This document shows, in pieces, positions 13,922 through 22,643 of a stretch of 25,705 bases of DNA (positions are counted from its first letter, which is position 1; each line of letters begins with the position of its first letter). A model generated the notes under the pieces. The model was not told the origin of the DNA. It saw only the letters and a program-made list of their open reading frames with translations, and ran no database searches. The position numbers were made by a program, and so were the translations under genes. This DNA comes from an uncultured Alphaproteobacteria bacterium (lineage in GTDB: Bacteria; Pseudomonadota; Alphaproteobacteria; RF32; CAG-239). The stretch is from assembly GCA_900551585.1 (NCBI GenBank), contig URWU01000003.1, positions 1-25,705 of the forward strand, read 5' to 3'.

Positions 13922-14998
13922 ATGGAAAAAATTACACGTCGCAAAAGCCGCAAAATCATGGTCGGAAATGTTGCCGTCGGCGGAGATGCGCCCATCAGCG
14001 TCCAGTCGATGACCAACACGCTGACCAGCGATGCCAAGGCGACGATTGAACAGATTCAGCGCCAGGAGGCTGTCGGCTGTGATATCACCCGCTGTTCCTG
14101 CCCTGATGAAGAGTCGGCCAAAGCCCTGAAGATAATTACCCGCGAGGTAAAAATTCCGGTTGTTGCCGATATCCATTTTGATTATCGTTTGGGAATTTTA
14201 GCTGCCGAAAACGGTGCGGCCTGTCTGCGCATTAACCCTGGCAATATCGGTGGTGCCGACCGAGTCAAAGCGGTTGTTCAGGCTGCCAAAGATTATAATT
14301 GTTCGATTCGCATCGGCGTCAACGGCGGTTCTTTGGATAAACGGCTGCTTGAAAAATATGGCGAACCTTGTGCCGAAGCTTTGGTCGAAAGCGCATTGGA
14401 ACAGGCCAAAATGCTTGAAGATAATGACTTTCGCGAGTTCAAAATCAGCGTCAAATCTTCCAATACGCTGATGATGATTGACGCTTACAAAAAACTGGCT
14501 GCGGCTTGTGATTATCCGCTGCATTTGGGCGTAACCGAAGCCGGCGGACTGAGAACCGGAACCATCAAATCGGCAATGGGTATCGGCTCACTGTTAATGA
14601 GCGGTATCGGTGACACGCTGCGCGTGTCGCTGACGGCAGATGTTGAAGAAGAAGTCAAAGCCGGTTATGAAATTTTGAAAGCTTTGGATTTGCGACATCG
14701 AGGCGTCAGGATAGTCTCTTGCCCCACTTGCGCGCGCCGTGGTTATGATGTCCAAAAAACAATTGAAGAGCTGGAGAAGAGACTGGCTCACATCAACCAG
14801 CCGCTGTCGCTTGCTGTTATGGGCTGCGTCGTCAACGGCCCCGGTGAAGCCGGCCATACCGATTTCGGCGTCTGCGGCGGTAAAGGTGATGAAAATATGA
14901 TTTATGTGGCAGGCAAAGCCGACCACAAAGTGAAAAATGACAATATTATTGACGAGCTTGTACGCTTGGTCGAAGAAAAAGTTAAAAAAGTAGGATAA
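13922..14998 (+). CDS. ispG: IspG, HMB-PP synthase of the MEP isoprenoid pathway
   Basis: IspG (GcpE) reductively opens methylerythritol cyclodiphosphate to hydroxymethylbutenyl diphosphate, the next-to-last step of the non-mevalonate route to isoprenoids. The 358 residues form an N-terminal TIM barrel (about 1-250, with QSMTNT at 28-33 and VADIHFDYRL at 81-90) and a C-terminal iron-sulfur domain. Its cluster ligands Cys267 and Cys270 (SCPTCARRGYD), Cys302 (GCVVNGPGE) and Glu309 match E. coli Cys270, Cys273, Cys305 and Glu312. There is no plant- or chlamydia-type insert. AGGA (13911-13914) lies 7 nt before the ATG. hisS begins 4 bp after the stop, so the two are co-transcribed. The VRVSVP-type motif common in this family reads TRCSCP (56-61) here, adding two cysteines. 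Confidence 0.96.
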   Translation: MEKITRRKSRKIMVGNVAVGGDAPISVQSMTNTLTSDAKATIEQIQRQEAVGCDITRCSCPDEESAKALKIITREVKIPVVADIHFDYRLGILAAENGAACLRINPGNIGGADRVKAVVQAAKDYNCSIRIGVNGGSLDKRLLEKYGEPCAEALVESALEQAKMLEDNDFREFKISVKSSNTLMMIDAYKKLAAACDYPLHLGVTEAGGLRTGTIKSAMGIGSLLMSGIGDTLRVSLTADVEEEVKAGYEILKALDLRHRGVRIVSCPTCARRGYDVQKTIEELEKRLAHINQPLSLAVMGCVVNGPGEAGHTDFGVCGGKGDENMIYVAGKADHKVKNDNIIDELVRLVEEKVKKVG

Positions 14999-15002
14999 AA
15001 TT

Positions 15003-16238
15003 ATGGCAAAAATTCAAAATGTTCGCGGAACTTACGATGTTTACGGCGAAACCAAACGCAAAATGAAAAAAGTTGTTTCCACCGGTTCCGAAGTGGTGGA
15101 AAAATACGGCTTTGAAGAAATCGAAACCCCGATTTTCGAGTTTACCGAAGTCTTTTCGCGCAATCTGGGCGAAACTTCAGATGTCGTCACCAAAGAAATG
15201 TATTGCTTTCAGGACCGCGGCGGCGAAAGCTTGACGCTGCGTCCGGAAGGAACCGCCGGCGTTGTCCGTTCTTTTGTTTCTGAGGGCATGCAGCAGAACC
15301 TGCCGGTCAAATTATACTATGCCGGTCCGATGTTCCGTTATGAACGCCCCCAGAAAGGGCGTCAGCGCCAGTTTACCCAGTTTGGCTGTGAATTGTTGGG
15401 CGTTGAAACACCGCAAGCCGATATCGAGGTTATTTCCATGGCCTATGAGTTTGTTGAAAAACTCGGCCTTGAGGGTAATGTCGTGGTCGAAATCAACTCT
15501 TTGGGTGATCAGGAAAGTCGCGACGCTTACCGCACTAAATTAGTGGAATATTTGCGCGGCCACATTGACGAATTGTCCGGCGATTCCAAAGAACGTCTGG
15601 AAAAAAATCCGCTGCGGGTACTTGATTCTAAAGAAGAATGTGATAAAGAAGTGGTTGCCAATGCGCCGCTTTACTGCGACAGCCTGAACGAAGAGTCTAA
15701 AAACTTTTTCAATGAAGTCTTAAAAGGACTGGATTCTTTAGGTATTAAATATCGCATTAACAACCGTTTGGTTCGTGGCTTGGATTACTATTCTCACACA
15801 GTTTTCGAACTGGTAACCGACAAACTCGGCGCTCAGGGAACCGTTCTGGCCGGCGGCCGTTATGACGGGCTGGTCGAGCAGATGGGCGGCGGTGCCGTTG
15901 CCGGTATCGGCTGGGCCTGCGGTGTCGAACGTTTGTCAATGCTGTTGGAAGCCGATGTTTCTTTGCCGCGTCCGGTTGCTGTCATTCCGGTTGGTGATGA
16001 TACTAATGCCAAAGCCGTCGAAATTGCTTATCTGCTGCGCAAAGCCGGCTATCGTGTCGAACAGAGCTACAGCGGCAATTTGAAAAAACGCATGATGAAG
16101 GCAAATAAGGCCAATGCTTATAAAGCAGTTATCATTGGTTCTGACGAATTGGCCAAGAACGAAGTAACTATTAAAGATTTAGACAGCGGCGAACAGAAAA
16201 ACGTTGCGATTAATCATATTGTTGAGGAAATTAAATAA
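15003..16238 (+). CDS. hisS: Histidyl-tRNA synthetase, canonical bacterial type
   Basis: HisRS attaches histidine to tRNA-His in the cytoplasm. The 411-residue class II synthetase shows LRPEGTAGVVRS (79-90), motif 2 FRYERPQKGRQRQFTQFG (111-128), the histidine-A loop RGLDYY (258-263), histidine-B AGGRYDG (283-289), motif 3 GIGWACGVERLSML (301-314) and a C-terminal anticodon-binding domain (about 322-408). Motif 2 has the ERPQKGR form of ordinary bacterial HisRS. Many alphaproteobacteria instead carry a divergent HisRS that goes with a tRNA-His lacking G-1; this genome appears to keep the ancestral type. AGGA (14992-14995) precedes the ATG. prfA starts directly at the base after its stop codon. 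Confidence 0.96.
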   Translation: MAKIQNVRGTYDVYGETKRKMKKVVSTGSEVVEKYGFEEIETPIFEFTEVFSRNLGETSDVVTKEMYCFQDRGGESLTLRPEGTAGVVRSFVSEGMQQNLPVKLYYAGPMFRYERPQKGRQRQFTQFGCELLGVETPQADIEVISMAYEFVEKLGLEGNVVVEINSLGDQESRDAYRTKLVEYLRGHIDELSGDSKERLEKNPLRVLDSKEECDKEVVANAPLYCDSLNEESKNFFNEVLKGLDSLGIKYRINNRLVRGLDYYSHTVFELVTDKLGAQGTVLAGGRYDGLVEQMGGGAVAGIGWACGVERLSMLLEADVSLPRPVAVIPVGDDTNAKAVEIAYLLRKAGYRVEQSYSGNLKKRMMKANKANAYKAVIIGSDELAKNEVTIKDLDSGEQKNVAINHIVEEIK

Positions 16239-17312
16239 ATGTCATTTGCTGAAAAACTAAGTAATGTTGTCAATCGTCATGACGAGGTGCAGGCTCTTCT
16301 GGCCAACCCCGCTTTGAGTGCCGACGAGCTGATTAAACTCAATAAAGAGTTGTCAGCGCTGTCACCGGTGGTTGAGGCGATTCACGAAATGCGCCGCGTT
16401 GAGCAGACCATGGCAGATGACAAGGCAATGATGGATGATACGACGCTTGATAAAGAAATGCGCGATATGGCCGAAGCCGAATTTTATGAGATGAAAGAAA
16501 AACTTCCCGAACTGGAGAAGAATGTCAAAATTCTGCTGCTGCCTAAAGAAGAAGATGACGAGAAAAACGCCATTCTGGAAGTCCGCGCCGGAACCGGCGG
16601 CGATGAAGCCGCTTTGTTCGCAGCCGTGCTGTTTGAAATGTATCAGCGCTATGCCCAGCTGCAGGGCTGGAAATTTGAAGTGATGGACGCTAATGAAAAT
16701 GAACTCGGCGGCTATAAAGAAGCTTCAGCCAGCATTACCGGCAAAGACGTGTTCTCCAAGCTGAAATTTGAATCCGGCGCCCACCGCGTGCAGCGCGTGC
16801 CGGTCACGGAATCTCAGGGGCGCGTTCATACTTCTGCCGCAACTGTTGCTGTTCTGCCCGAGGCGGAAGAAGTTGATATTCAGATTAATCCGGCAGACTT
16901 GAAGTTTGAGGCTTATCGTTCTTCGGGTGCCGGCGGCCAAAAGGTCAACAAGACTAACTCTGCGGTACGTATCGTTCACGTACCGAGCGGTATTGTTGTT
17001 GAATCTCAGGAAGAACGCTCACAGTTCAAAAATCGTGATAACGCCATGCGCAAACTGCGTACCCGTTTGTATGACGCGCAGCGTCAGGCCAAAGATGCTG
17101 CTTATTCCGAAACCCGCAAACTGCAAGTTGGCTCTGGCGACCGTTCCGAGCGGATTCGCACTTATAACTATCCGCAGGGCCGTGTGACCGACCACCGCAT
17201 TAACCTGACCTTGTATAAGCTTGATGATGTTGTTTCCGGCGATGCTTTGGGTGAGATTATTGACGCGCTGATTACCGAAGATCAGGCTCAGCGTCTGTCC
17301 GAGCTGGATTAG
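16239..17312 (+). CDS. prfA: Peptide chain release factor 1
   Basis: RF1 reads UAA and UAG in the ribosomal A site and triggers peptide release. The 357 residues are the normal length. Domain 1 is helical (1-100), GTGGDEA is at 118-124, the stop-codon-reading PxT motif is PVT at 188-190 in HRVQRVPVTESQGR, and the catalytic GGQ is at 232-234 in SSGAGGQKVNKT. RF2 would have SPF instead of PxT. The ATG directly follows the hisS TAA with no gap, so translation is coupled. In many bacteria prmC, the methyltransferase that modifies the GGQ glutamine, comes next. Here a strong terminator and an unrelated minus-strand gene follow, so prmC must lie elsewhere. Confidence 0.96.
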   Translation: MSFAEKLSNVVNRHDEVQALLANPALSADELIKLNKELSALSPVVEAIHEMRRVEQTMADDKAMMDDTTLDKEMRDMAEAEFYEMKEKLPELEKNVKILLLPKEEDDEKNAILEVRAGTGGDEAALFAAVLFEMYQRYAQLQGWKFEVMDANENELGGYKEASASITGKDVFSKLKFESGAHRVQRVPVTESQGRVHTSAATVAVLPEAEEVDIQINPADLKFEAYRSSGAGGQKVNKTNSAVRIVHVPSGIVVESQEERSQFKNRDNAMRKLRTRLYDAQRQAKDAAYSETRKLQVGSGDRSERIRTYNYPQGRVTDHRINLTLYKLDDVVSGDALGEIIDALITEDQAQRLSELD

Positions 17313-17346
17313 GAAGTTTAGGCTTTTTCTATAAAAATCTATTTAA

Positions 17347-17401
17347 AAATATCCGGAATAAATTTTGAGAATTCAAAAACTTATTCCGGATATTTCTTTT
17401 A
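17347..17401. terminator. Strong bidirectional terminator after prfA
   Basis: A perfect 15-bp stem AAATATCCGGAATAA (17347-17361) with TTATTCCGGATATTT (17381-17395), plus an inner 6-bp stem TTTTGA/TCAAAA around GAAT, forms one long hairpin ending in a T run. It closes the core operon (+) and the convergent hypothetical gene (-). Confidence 0.92.
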
Positions 17402-17419
17402 TTTTTAACCAGGCTTTGT

Positions 17420-18049
17420 TTATCGTTCTTTTGACATTTGCGCACCGATTTTGGCAACACCGGATATTTCGTCATTGCCGTTATTTTGCAGCTTTTTGAC
17501 GGTGATAATGTCATGAGATGTGAGATATTGTTTCATCGTCTCCGTGTTGACATTGGTTTCCGAGAGACACTCTAATAATTTTTGTTTATAGGCTTCGGCT
17601 TCCTTGAGTTTTATGGTCAGGCGGATTTTATCCATTAAAAATTGATTAGCATTATCTGTCAACTTAGGGTCATCGATTTGAATACCCTGCTTCATCCCGT
17701 TGAGTTTGATTCTCGTCTGATAATTAGCTGCAAACTGCTCCGGGGATTCATCAGAGTTTATTTGTTCGTCGTGACTGAAATAGGATTCAATTTTTGATGT
17801 TTCCGTAACCAAGCGGTCATCTGCGGTATACAAAGTCATAAGGTCTGCATCCGGTTTTACTGCGGCAGCCGTTGAAACAATCTTTTCTTTTTTCTTATCA
17901 AGCAGTAATAAAACTTTTCTGCCTTCCGATTGAGCTTCCCACAATCTGTTTTCTTTTGCAAAATCTTTCAGTCGGTGCGGTGCTGCTTGAGATGAAACTT
18001 CTTGCAGATTAGTAAAGTCCGCTGAATTTGATTGTGTCATGTTATCCAT
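17420..18049 (-). CDS. Hypothetical soluble protein (209 residues)
   Basis: I do not recognise this protein. From ATG 18049 it encodes 209 residues that are polar, rich in Lys, Glu, Gln and Asn, with no signal peptide or membrane span. A probable long helix or coiled coil runs at about 126-168 (DNANQFLMDKIRLTIKLKEA region), and the N-terminal 30 residues look disordered. The start is fixed by AGGAG (18056-18060), 7 nt upstream of the ATG. The open frame continues upstream to 18154 but passes through a run of 13 A and has no ribosome-binding site there. It is monocistronic and sits between the core translation operon and dnaE, both on the other strand. A role as a secreted or structural protein cannot be judged. 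Confidence 0.72.
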   Translation of the reverse strand: MDNMTQSNSADFTNLQEVSSQAAPHRLKDFAKENRLWEAQSEGRKVLLLLDKKKEKIVSTAAAVKPDADLMTLYTADDRLVTETSKIESYFSHDEQINSDESPEQFAANYQTRIKLNGMKQGIQIDDPKLTDNANQFLMDKIRLTIKLKEAEAYKQKLLECLSETNVNTETMKQYLTSHDIITVKKLQNNGNDEISGVAKIGAQMSKER

Positions 18050-18083
18050 TATTTTTCTCCTGTTTATGTTGTTTATACAACTA

Positions 18084-18110
18084 ATTCTAACCGTTTTTTT
18101 TTTTTTGCAA
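18084..18110 (-). promoter_or_regulatory. Candidate promoter containing a 13-nt A tract
   Basis: On the minus strand TTGCAA (18105-18110, 4 of 6) and TAGAAT (18084-18089, 5 of 6) are 15 nt apart, and most of the spacer is a run of 13 A (18094-18106 as T on the plus strand). The spacing is shorter than optimal, so tract length could tune activity. Confidence 0.35.
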
Positions 18111-18187
18111 GAAAAATGCGATTCGTTGGACAAAATTAAATAAATCGATAACACTTTATTAGCGGTTTAACATCTTGACTTTTTTAG

Positions 18188-18215
18188 TTGTACCTCATGG
18201 CAAAAATGCTATAAT
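18188..18215 (+). promoter_or_regulatory. Putative extended -10 promoter for dnaE
   Basis: A perfect TATAAT (18210-18215) is preceded by TGC, forming an extended -10 element. A weak -35 TTGTAC (18188-18193) lies 16 nt upstream. Transcription would start near 18222, about 40 nt before the dnaE ATG. Confidence 0.62.
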
Positions 18216-18261
18216 CCACCCAAATCAAGTTCCACAAGGCACTGCTGAAAAAGGTCTTTAA

Positions 18262-21200
18262 ATGTCCGAGCCAAAATTTGTACACTTACGCGTTCACACC
18301 GCCTATTCTTTATCGGAAGGCGCAATTCAGGTGCCGGCGCTGATTCACAAGCTTCATGCCCAGAATGTGGCAGCCGTGGCTGTGACAGATACGGCTAATA
18401 TGTTCGGCGGCAAGGCTTTTTCAAAATATGCCAAGGACGAGGGCGTCAAGCCGATTATGGGCTGCCAGTTTTATTTCCGTAATCCCGATTCTGATGATGT
18501 TTTGAAATCCAAGGGACGGATTGTCGAGCCGGATAAAATCATCTTGCTGGTCATGAATGCCGAAGGCTACGGCAATATTATGAAATTGATGAAAACCGCT
18601 TATCTGGACGGCCGTCCTTATGAAAAGCCGCAGATTTGTTTCAAAGATTTGGAAGAACACCACGCCGGGCTGATTATGCTGACCGGCGGTGTCGAAGGGC
18701 CGATTGGCCGCCTGCTTTTGGAAAACCGCAAAGCCGAAGCCGAGGAACAATTACAGCATTTCCAAAAGATTTTCGGTGACCGTTTATACATGGAAATCGC
18801 CCGTATCGGTTTGGAGAGCGAACACCAGACGGAAGATGCTTTTGTTGATTGGGCTTATCAATATAATATTCCGCTTGTGGCCACCAACGAAGCCTTCTTT
18901 TTTGACGCAGATATGTATGAGGCCCATGATGCGCTGGCCTGCATTGCCGCCGGTGAATATGTCGCTAATGAAAACCGCAAAAAGTTTTCGCCCAACAACC
19001 GTCTGCGCAGCGAAGCCGAGATGGTCGAGTTGTTCAGCGATTTGCCCGAGGCTGTGCAGAATACGGTTATGATTGCCCGGCGTTGTAATTATCTGTCGGA
19101 AAAAGTTGACCCGCTGCTGCCGATTTTTGAATGTCCGGGCGGCAAAACTCAGGACGAGTTTATTACCGAAGAGGCCTATAAAGGCTTAGCCGAACGCATG
19201 GAAGCGCATGTCTATTTTGAGGGTATGACCGAAGAACAGAAAAAAGAGATTGATGAAAAATATTATGCGCGCCTTGAATATGAATTAAGCGTCATCAAAA
19301 AAATGGGTTTCCCCGGCTATTTCTTAATCGTGTCTGACTTTATCCGCTGGTCGAAAGCCCATGGCGTGCCGGTCGGACCGGGCCGTGGTTCCGGTGCGGG
19401 CTCGATTGTGGCCTGGTCTTTGAAAGTAACCGACCTTGATCCGATTAAACTGGATTTGCTGTTCGAGCGTTTTCTGAATCCCGAACGTGTCAATATGCCC
19501 GACTTTGACGTCGACTTCTGCCAGGAAAATCGTTATAAAACCATTGAATATGTGCAGAATAAATATGGTTTTGACCATGTGGCGCAGATTATCACCTATG
19601 GCAAGCTGCAATCCAAAGCCGTTATCCGCGATGTCGCCCGTGTTCTGCAAATGCCTTATTCTCAGGCAGACAAAATTTCCAAGATGATTCCGCCCGGTGT
19701 TCAGGGTAAGAACCCGACGCTGCAGGAGGCGCTGGACCAAGTGCCCGAGCTGGAAGAAATGCGTCAAAACGACCCGCAGATTAACAAGTTGTTTGATATT
19801 GCGATGAAGCTGGAGGGCTTGTACCGCCAGTCCGGCGTTCACGCTGCCGGCGTTGTTATCGGCGACCGTCCGCTTGACCAGCTGGTGCCGCTTTATAAAG
19901 ATCCCAAAGCCGATATGCCGGTCACGCAGTATGATATGAAATATGTTGAAGAAACAGGCCTGATTAAGTTTGACTTTTTAGGTCTGAAAACCCTGACGGT
20001 TATTCAGCGTGCCGTTGACTGGATTAAAAAAGAGCAGGGTGTCGATTTGGACGTTGATACGATTCCGCTTGATGACAAGCCGACTTACGAACTGTTGCAG
20101 CGCGGCGATACCGCCGCCGTCTTCCAATTTGAATCGGCCGGTATGAAAGACGTGCATAAACAAATCAAGCCTGACCGTTTTGAAGACTTAATCGCTATCG
20201 TGTCTTTATATCGTCCGGGCCCGATGGATAATATCCCGACTTATATCAAACGCAAGCACGGCGAAGAAGAAATTACCTACCTGCACCCTGATTTGGCGCC
20301 GATTTTGGGCGAGACTTACGGTATTATGGTTTATCAGGAACAGGTTATGAAAATTGCCCAGGTCTTGGGCGGCTACACGCTGGGCGGCGCGGATAAACTC
20401 CGTAAAGTCATGGGTAAAAAAATGCGTGATGAAATTCCGAAACAGCGTATTATGTTTACGGAAGGTGCTTTGAAAAACGGTATTGCCGAAGCAACGGCCA
20501 CGGCGATTTTCGACCAGATGGAAAAATTTGCGTCTTATGGTTTTAACAAATCGCACGCCGCGGCTTATTCGCTGATTTCTTACCGTACCGCTTATTTGAA
20601 AGCGCATTATCCGGTTGAGTTCATGACTGCGGTGATGTCGCTGGATATCACCAACCCCGAGAAGCTGTTCTTCTTCAAAGAAGAATGCAAAAAAATCGGG
20701 ATTGAGGTTTTGAAGCCTGATGTCAATTATTCTTTTGCCGATTTTGCCGTTGAAAAAGGCAAAATCCGCTATGCTTTGGCGGCGATTAAAGGCGTGGGCG
20801 CAGCCAGTATGCAGGCCATTGCCGACGAGCGCATAGCTCACGGTCCGTATAAAGATTTGTCTGATTTCATTCACCGGACCGACTTCAAACAAATTAACCG
20901 CCGTCAGCTCGAACAGCTGGCCAAAGCGGGTGCTTTCGATTCTCTGGAACCGAACCGCGGCAAAATTTTTGCGAATATCGAAACGATTATTCAGCATATC
21001 TATTCGGCAACCGAGCTCAAAACCAGTTCGCAGGCATCTCTGTTCGGAACCGAAGAGCTGCATACCAAAGTCAAACTGGCGGATAAACCGGATTGGCCGG
21101 AGCTGGAAAAATTGAAACTCGAGGCCGAGGCCATCGGTTTTTATATTTCAGCCCACCCGCTGGACAGTTATAAGGAAGGTATGGAGCGTTTGGAAGTCAA

Positions 21201-21729
21201 AAGCGCGGCCGAGGTTTTCAGCGGCATTAAGGTTGGTGATACCATTCGCGCCAAACTGGCCGGCTGTGTCAACTCTTTCCAAAAAAGACTCAGTAAATCC
21301 GGCAATAAATATGCTTTTCTTGAGCTTTCGGACGGCACCAGCAATTTTGAGGGGTTGCTTTTTTCTGAGGGACTGGCAAAATACGAAGAAGTGATTAATT
21401 CCGGTATGCCGTTGCTGGTCAGTATCGTCATCACCAAAGAAAGCGAAGAAACCAACCCGCGCGTGATGATTAACAGTGTCGAAACTTTGGATCAGGCAAT
21501 CGCCAATGTTGCCAACGGGCTGATTATTTATATCAACAATGTGGCCGCCGTTCGCCAGATTAAAGAAATTTTGAGCAAAGATAGAAACGGCACAAATAAA
21601 ATATATATCAAACCAGAACATCCCGAGTGGGATGTTCGTATTGAACTCCCCGGCGGTTTTGCCTTTGTCAATGATATCATCGGCAAAGTCCGTGCGGTTT
21701 CGGGGGTAACGACCATAAAGGAAATATAG
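18262..21729 (+). CDS. dnaE: DNA polymerase III alpha subunit, DnaE
   Basis: This is the replicative polymerase subunit. At 1155 residues it is close to the E. coli length of 1160. In order it has an N-terminal PHP domain (about 5-200, starting HLRVHTAYS at 8-16), the palm and catalytic core with GPGRGSGAGS (373-382), the metal-binding PDFDVDF (413-419) and the third catalytic Asp571 in KFDFLGL. A fingers and beta-binding region follows, then a helix-hairpin-helix (IKGVG, about 842-846) and a C-terminal OB domain (about 990-1075). A proofreading exonuclease insert of the PolC kind is absent. I cannot tell whether the PHP site is active. AAGG (18251-18254) precedes the ATG. Two membrane-protein genes follow within 2 bp, so they are probably read with dnaE, an unusual partnership. 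Confidence 0.97.
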   Translation: MSEPKFVHLRVHTAYSLSEGAIQVPALIHKLHAQNVAAVAVTDTANMFGGKAFSKYAKDEGVKPIMGCQFYFRNPDSDDVLKSKGRIVEPDKIILLVMNAEGYGNIMKLMKTAYLDGRPYEKPQICFKDLEEHHAGLIMLTGGVEGPIGRLLLENRKAEAEEQLQHFQKIFGDRLYMEIARIGLESEHQTEDAFVDWAYQYNIPLVATNEAFFFDADMYEAHDALACIAAGEYVANENRKKFSPNNRLRSEAEMVELFSDLPEAVQNTVMIARRCNYLSEKVDPLLPIFECPGGKTQDEFITEEAYKGLAERMEAHVYFEGMTEEQKKEIDEKYYARLEYELSVIKKMGFPGYFLIVSDFIRWSKAHGVPVGPGRGSGAGSIVAWSLKVTDLDPIKLDLLFERFLNPERVNMPDFDVDFCQENRYKTIEYVQNKYGFDHVAQIITYGKLQSKAVIRDVARVLQMPYSQADKISKMIPPGVQGKNPTLQEALDQVPELEEMRQNDPQINKLFDIAMKLEGLYRQSGVHAAGVVIGDRPLDQLVPLYKDPKADMPVTQYDMKYVEETGLIKFDFLGLKTLTVIQRAVDWIKKEQGVDLDVDTIPLDDKPTYELLQRGDTAAVFQFESAGMKDVHKQIKPDRFEDLIAIVSLYRPGPMDNIPTYIKRKHGEEEITYLHPDLAPILGETYGIMVYQEQVMKIAQVLGGYTLGGADKLRKVMGKKMRDEIPKQRIMFTEGALKNGIAEATATAIFDQMEKFASYGFNKSHAAAYSLISYRTAYLKAHYPVEFMTAVMSLDITNPEKLFFFKEECKKIGIEVLKPDVNYSFADFAVEKGKIRYALAAIKGVGAASMQAIADERIAHGPYKDLSDFIHRTDFKQINRRQLEQLAKAGAFDSLEPNRGKIFANIETIIQHIYSATELKTSSQASLFGTEELHTKVKLADKPDWPELEKLKLEAEAIGFYISAHPLDSYKEGMERLEVKSAAEVFSGIKVGDTIRAKLAGCVNSFQKRLSKSGNKYAFLELSDGTSNFEGLLFSEGLAKYEEVINSGMPLLVSIVITKESEETNPRVMINSVETLDQAIANVANGLIIYINNVAAVRQIKEILSKDRNGTNKIYIKPEHPEWDVRIELPGGFAFVNDIIGKVRAVSGVTTIKEI

Positions 21730-21731
21730 CG

Positions 21732-22643
21732 ATGTTAGATAAACTTCTGAGTAAATTGCGACAATACTTTTCCGAATGCCCCTGCTTCAAAGAGGGCGGC
21801 TGCTTATGCGCCGAAGTTGATCCTGACAAAATCAAACCGGTCAAACTGCCGCTTGTCAAAATGATGTTTGCGCCTTTCAGCCTGCTGCTGGATAACGGTA
21901 AAAACTTCTTTATGCTGGCGCTGATTTTTTCTTTGGTTATCAGCATTCTGGCAATGGCCTCCGGGTTCGGATATATGTGCATCTATGCTAAAATTGCTCC
22001 CGTTTCGGCTTATTGCAGCGATTCCGGCATTGTGTATCTCATTTATCAATTGGCCAAAGTTTTTCTCTGGTCGCTTTTTGCCGTCAAATGGTGTGAGAGC
22101 AGCTTGCTGCGCCAGCCCCTGAACTGGGAATCGCTTGTTAAAGTCGATCGCCGCAGTTTTAAATTAGCCGGCCTTCTGGTGTTGATTATCCTGTTAAACT
22201 TTTTGCCGATGATTTCCGGCTGGATTCTTTATATGCGTGTTCCCAATCCCGATTGGCGCATTGAAATCTTGTTCTTTGCCTTTATGTCAATCGGCTTTGT
22301 TGTTCCGTTTATTGTCATGCGTTTTTACTCAATTGTGCCTTTTGTGATTTATGGCGAGAAGGTTCCGCCGCTCAAAGAAATCTGGTACAAAACCGTCGGC
22401 GATCTTCTGGTCATTTTGCTGAGCCTGTTTTTGATATTTATTGTTGCTGTTTTTGTCATCGGCAATCTCTACAGCAATTTCCAAACCGTTGCCGCCGGCA
22501 GCAGCTTTTACATAAATTTTGCTTCAGAGTTTATTTATAACTTGATTGTATTGTTTATTTTCACGGTGGTTATTAACAATTTCTGCCTGCAGCAGCAGTT
22601 TTTGTTCAGCGATAACGGAGAAACAAAAGATGAGCGAAAATAA
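21732..22643 (+). CDS. Six-span membrane protein with N-terminal CxC-x5-CxC motif
   Basis: A 303-residue integral membrane protein of unknown function. The first 40 residues are cytoplasmic-looking and hold CPCFKEGGCLC, with Cys16, 18, 24 and 26 spaced like a small metal site. Six hydrophobic spans follow (about 58-80, 100-118, 143-165, 178-205, 224-245 and 266-285). RFYSIVP at 197-203, at the end of span 4, followed by a short basic loop and WYKTVGD, resembles a module seen in uncharacterised alphaproteobacterial membrane proteins (R-x-x-x-x-P, then LTRGN). The next gene product has the same layout, so the two are probably paralogues. AAGGAA (21719-21724) precedes the ATG, which is 2 bp after the dnaE stop; the 3' end overlaps the next gene by 14 bp. 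Confidence 0.82.
   Translation: MLDKLLSKLRQYFSECPCFKEGGCLCAEVDPDKIKPVKLPLVKMMFAPFSLLLDNGKNFFMLALIFSLVISILAMASGFGYMCIYAKIAPVSAYCSDSGIVYLIYQLAKVFLWSLFAVKWCESSLLRQPLNWESLVKVDRRSFKLAGLLVLIILLNFLPMISGWILYMRVPNPDWRIEILFFAFMSIGFVVPFIVMRFYSIVPFVIYGEKVPPLKEIWYKTVGDLLVILLSLFLIFIVAVFVIGNLYSNFQTVAAGSSFYINFASEFIYNLIVLFIFTVVINNFCLQQQFLFSDNGETKDERK

Noticed and set aside
18050..18154. N-terminal extension of the 209-residue hypothetical protein
   Set aside because: It would be translated through the A tract and lacks a ribosome-binding site; AGGAG fits the ATG at 18049.
20206..21063. Minus-strand open frame of 285 codons
   Set aside because: It is antisense to dnaE; its length is explained by codon bias of the real gene.
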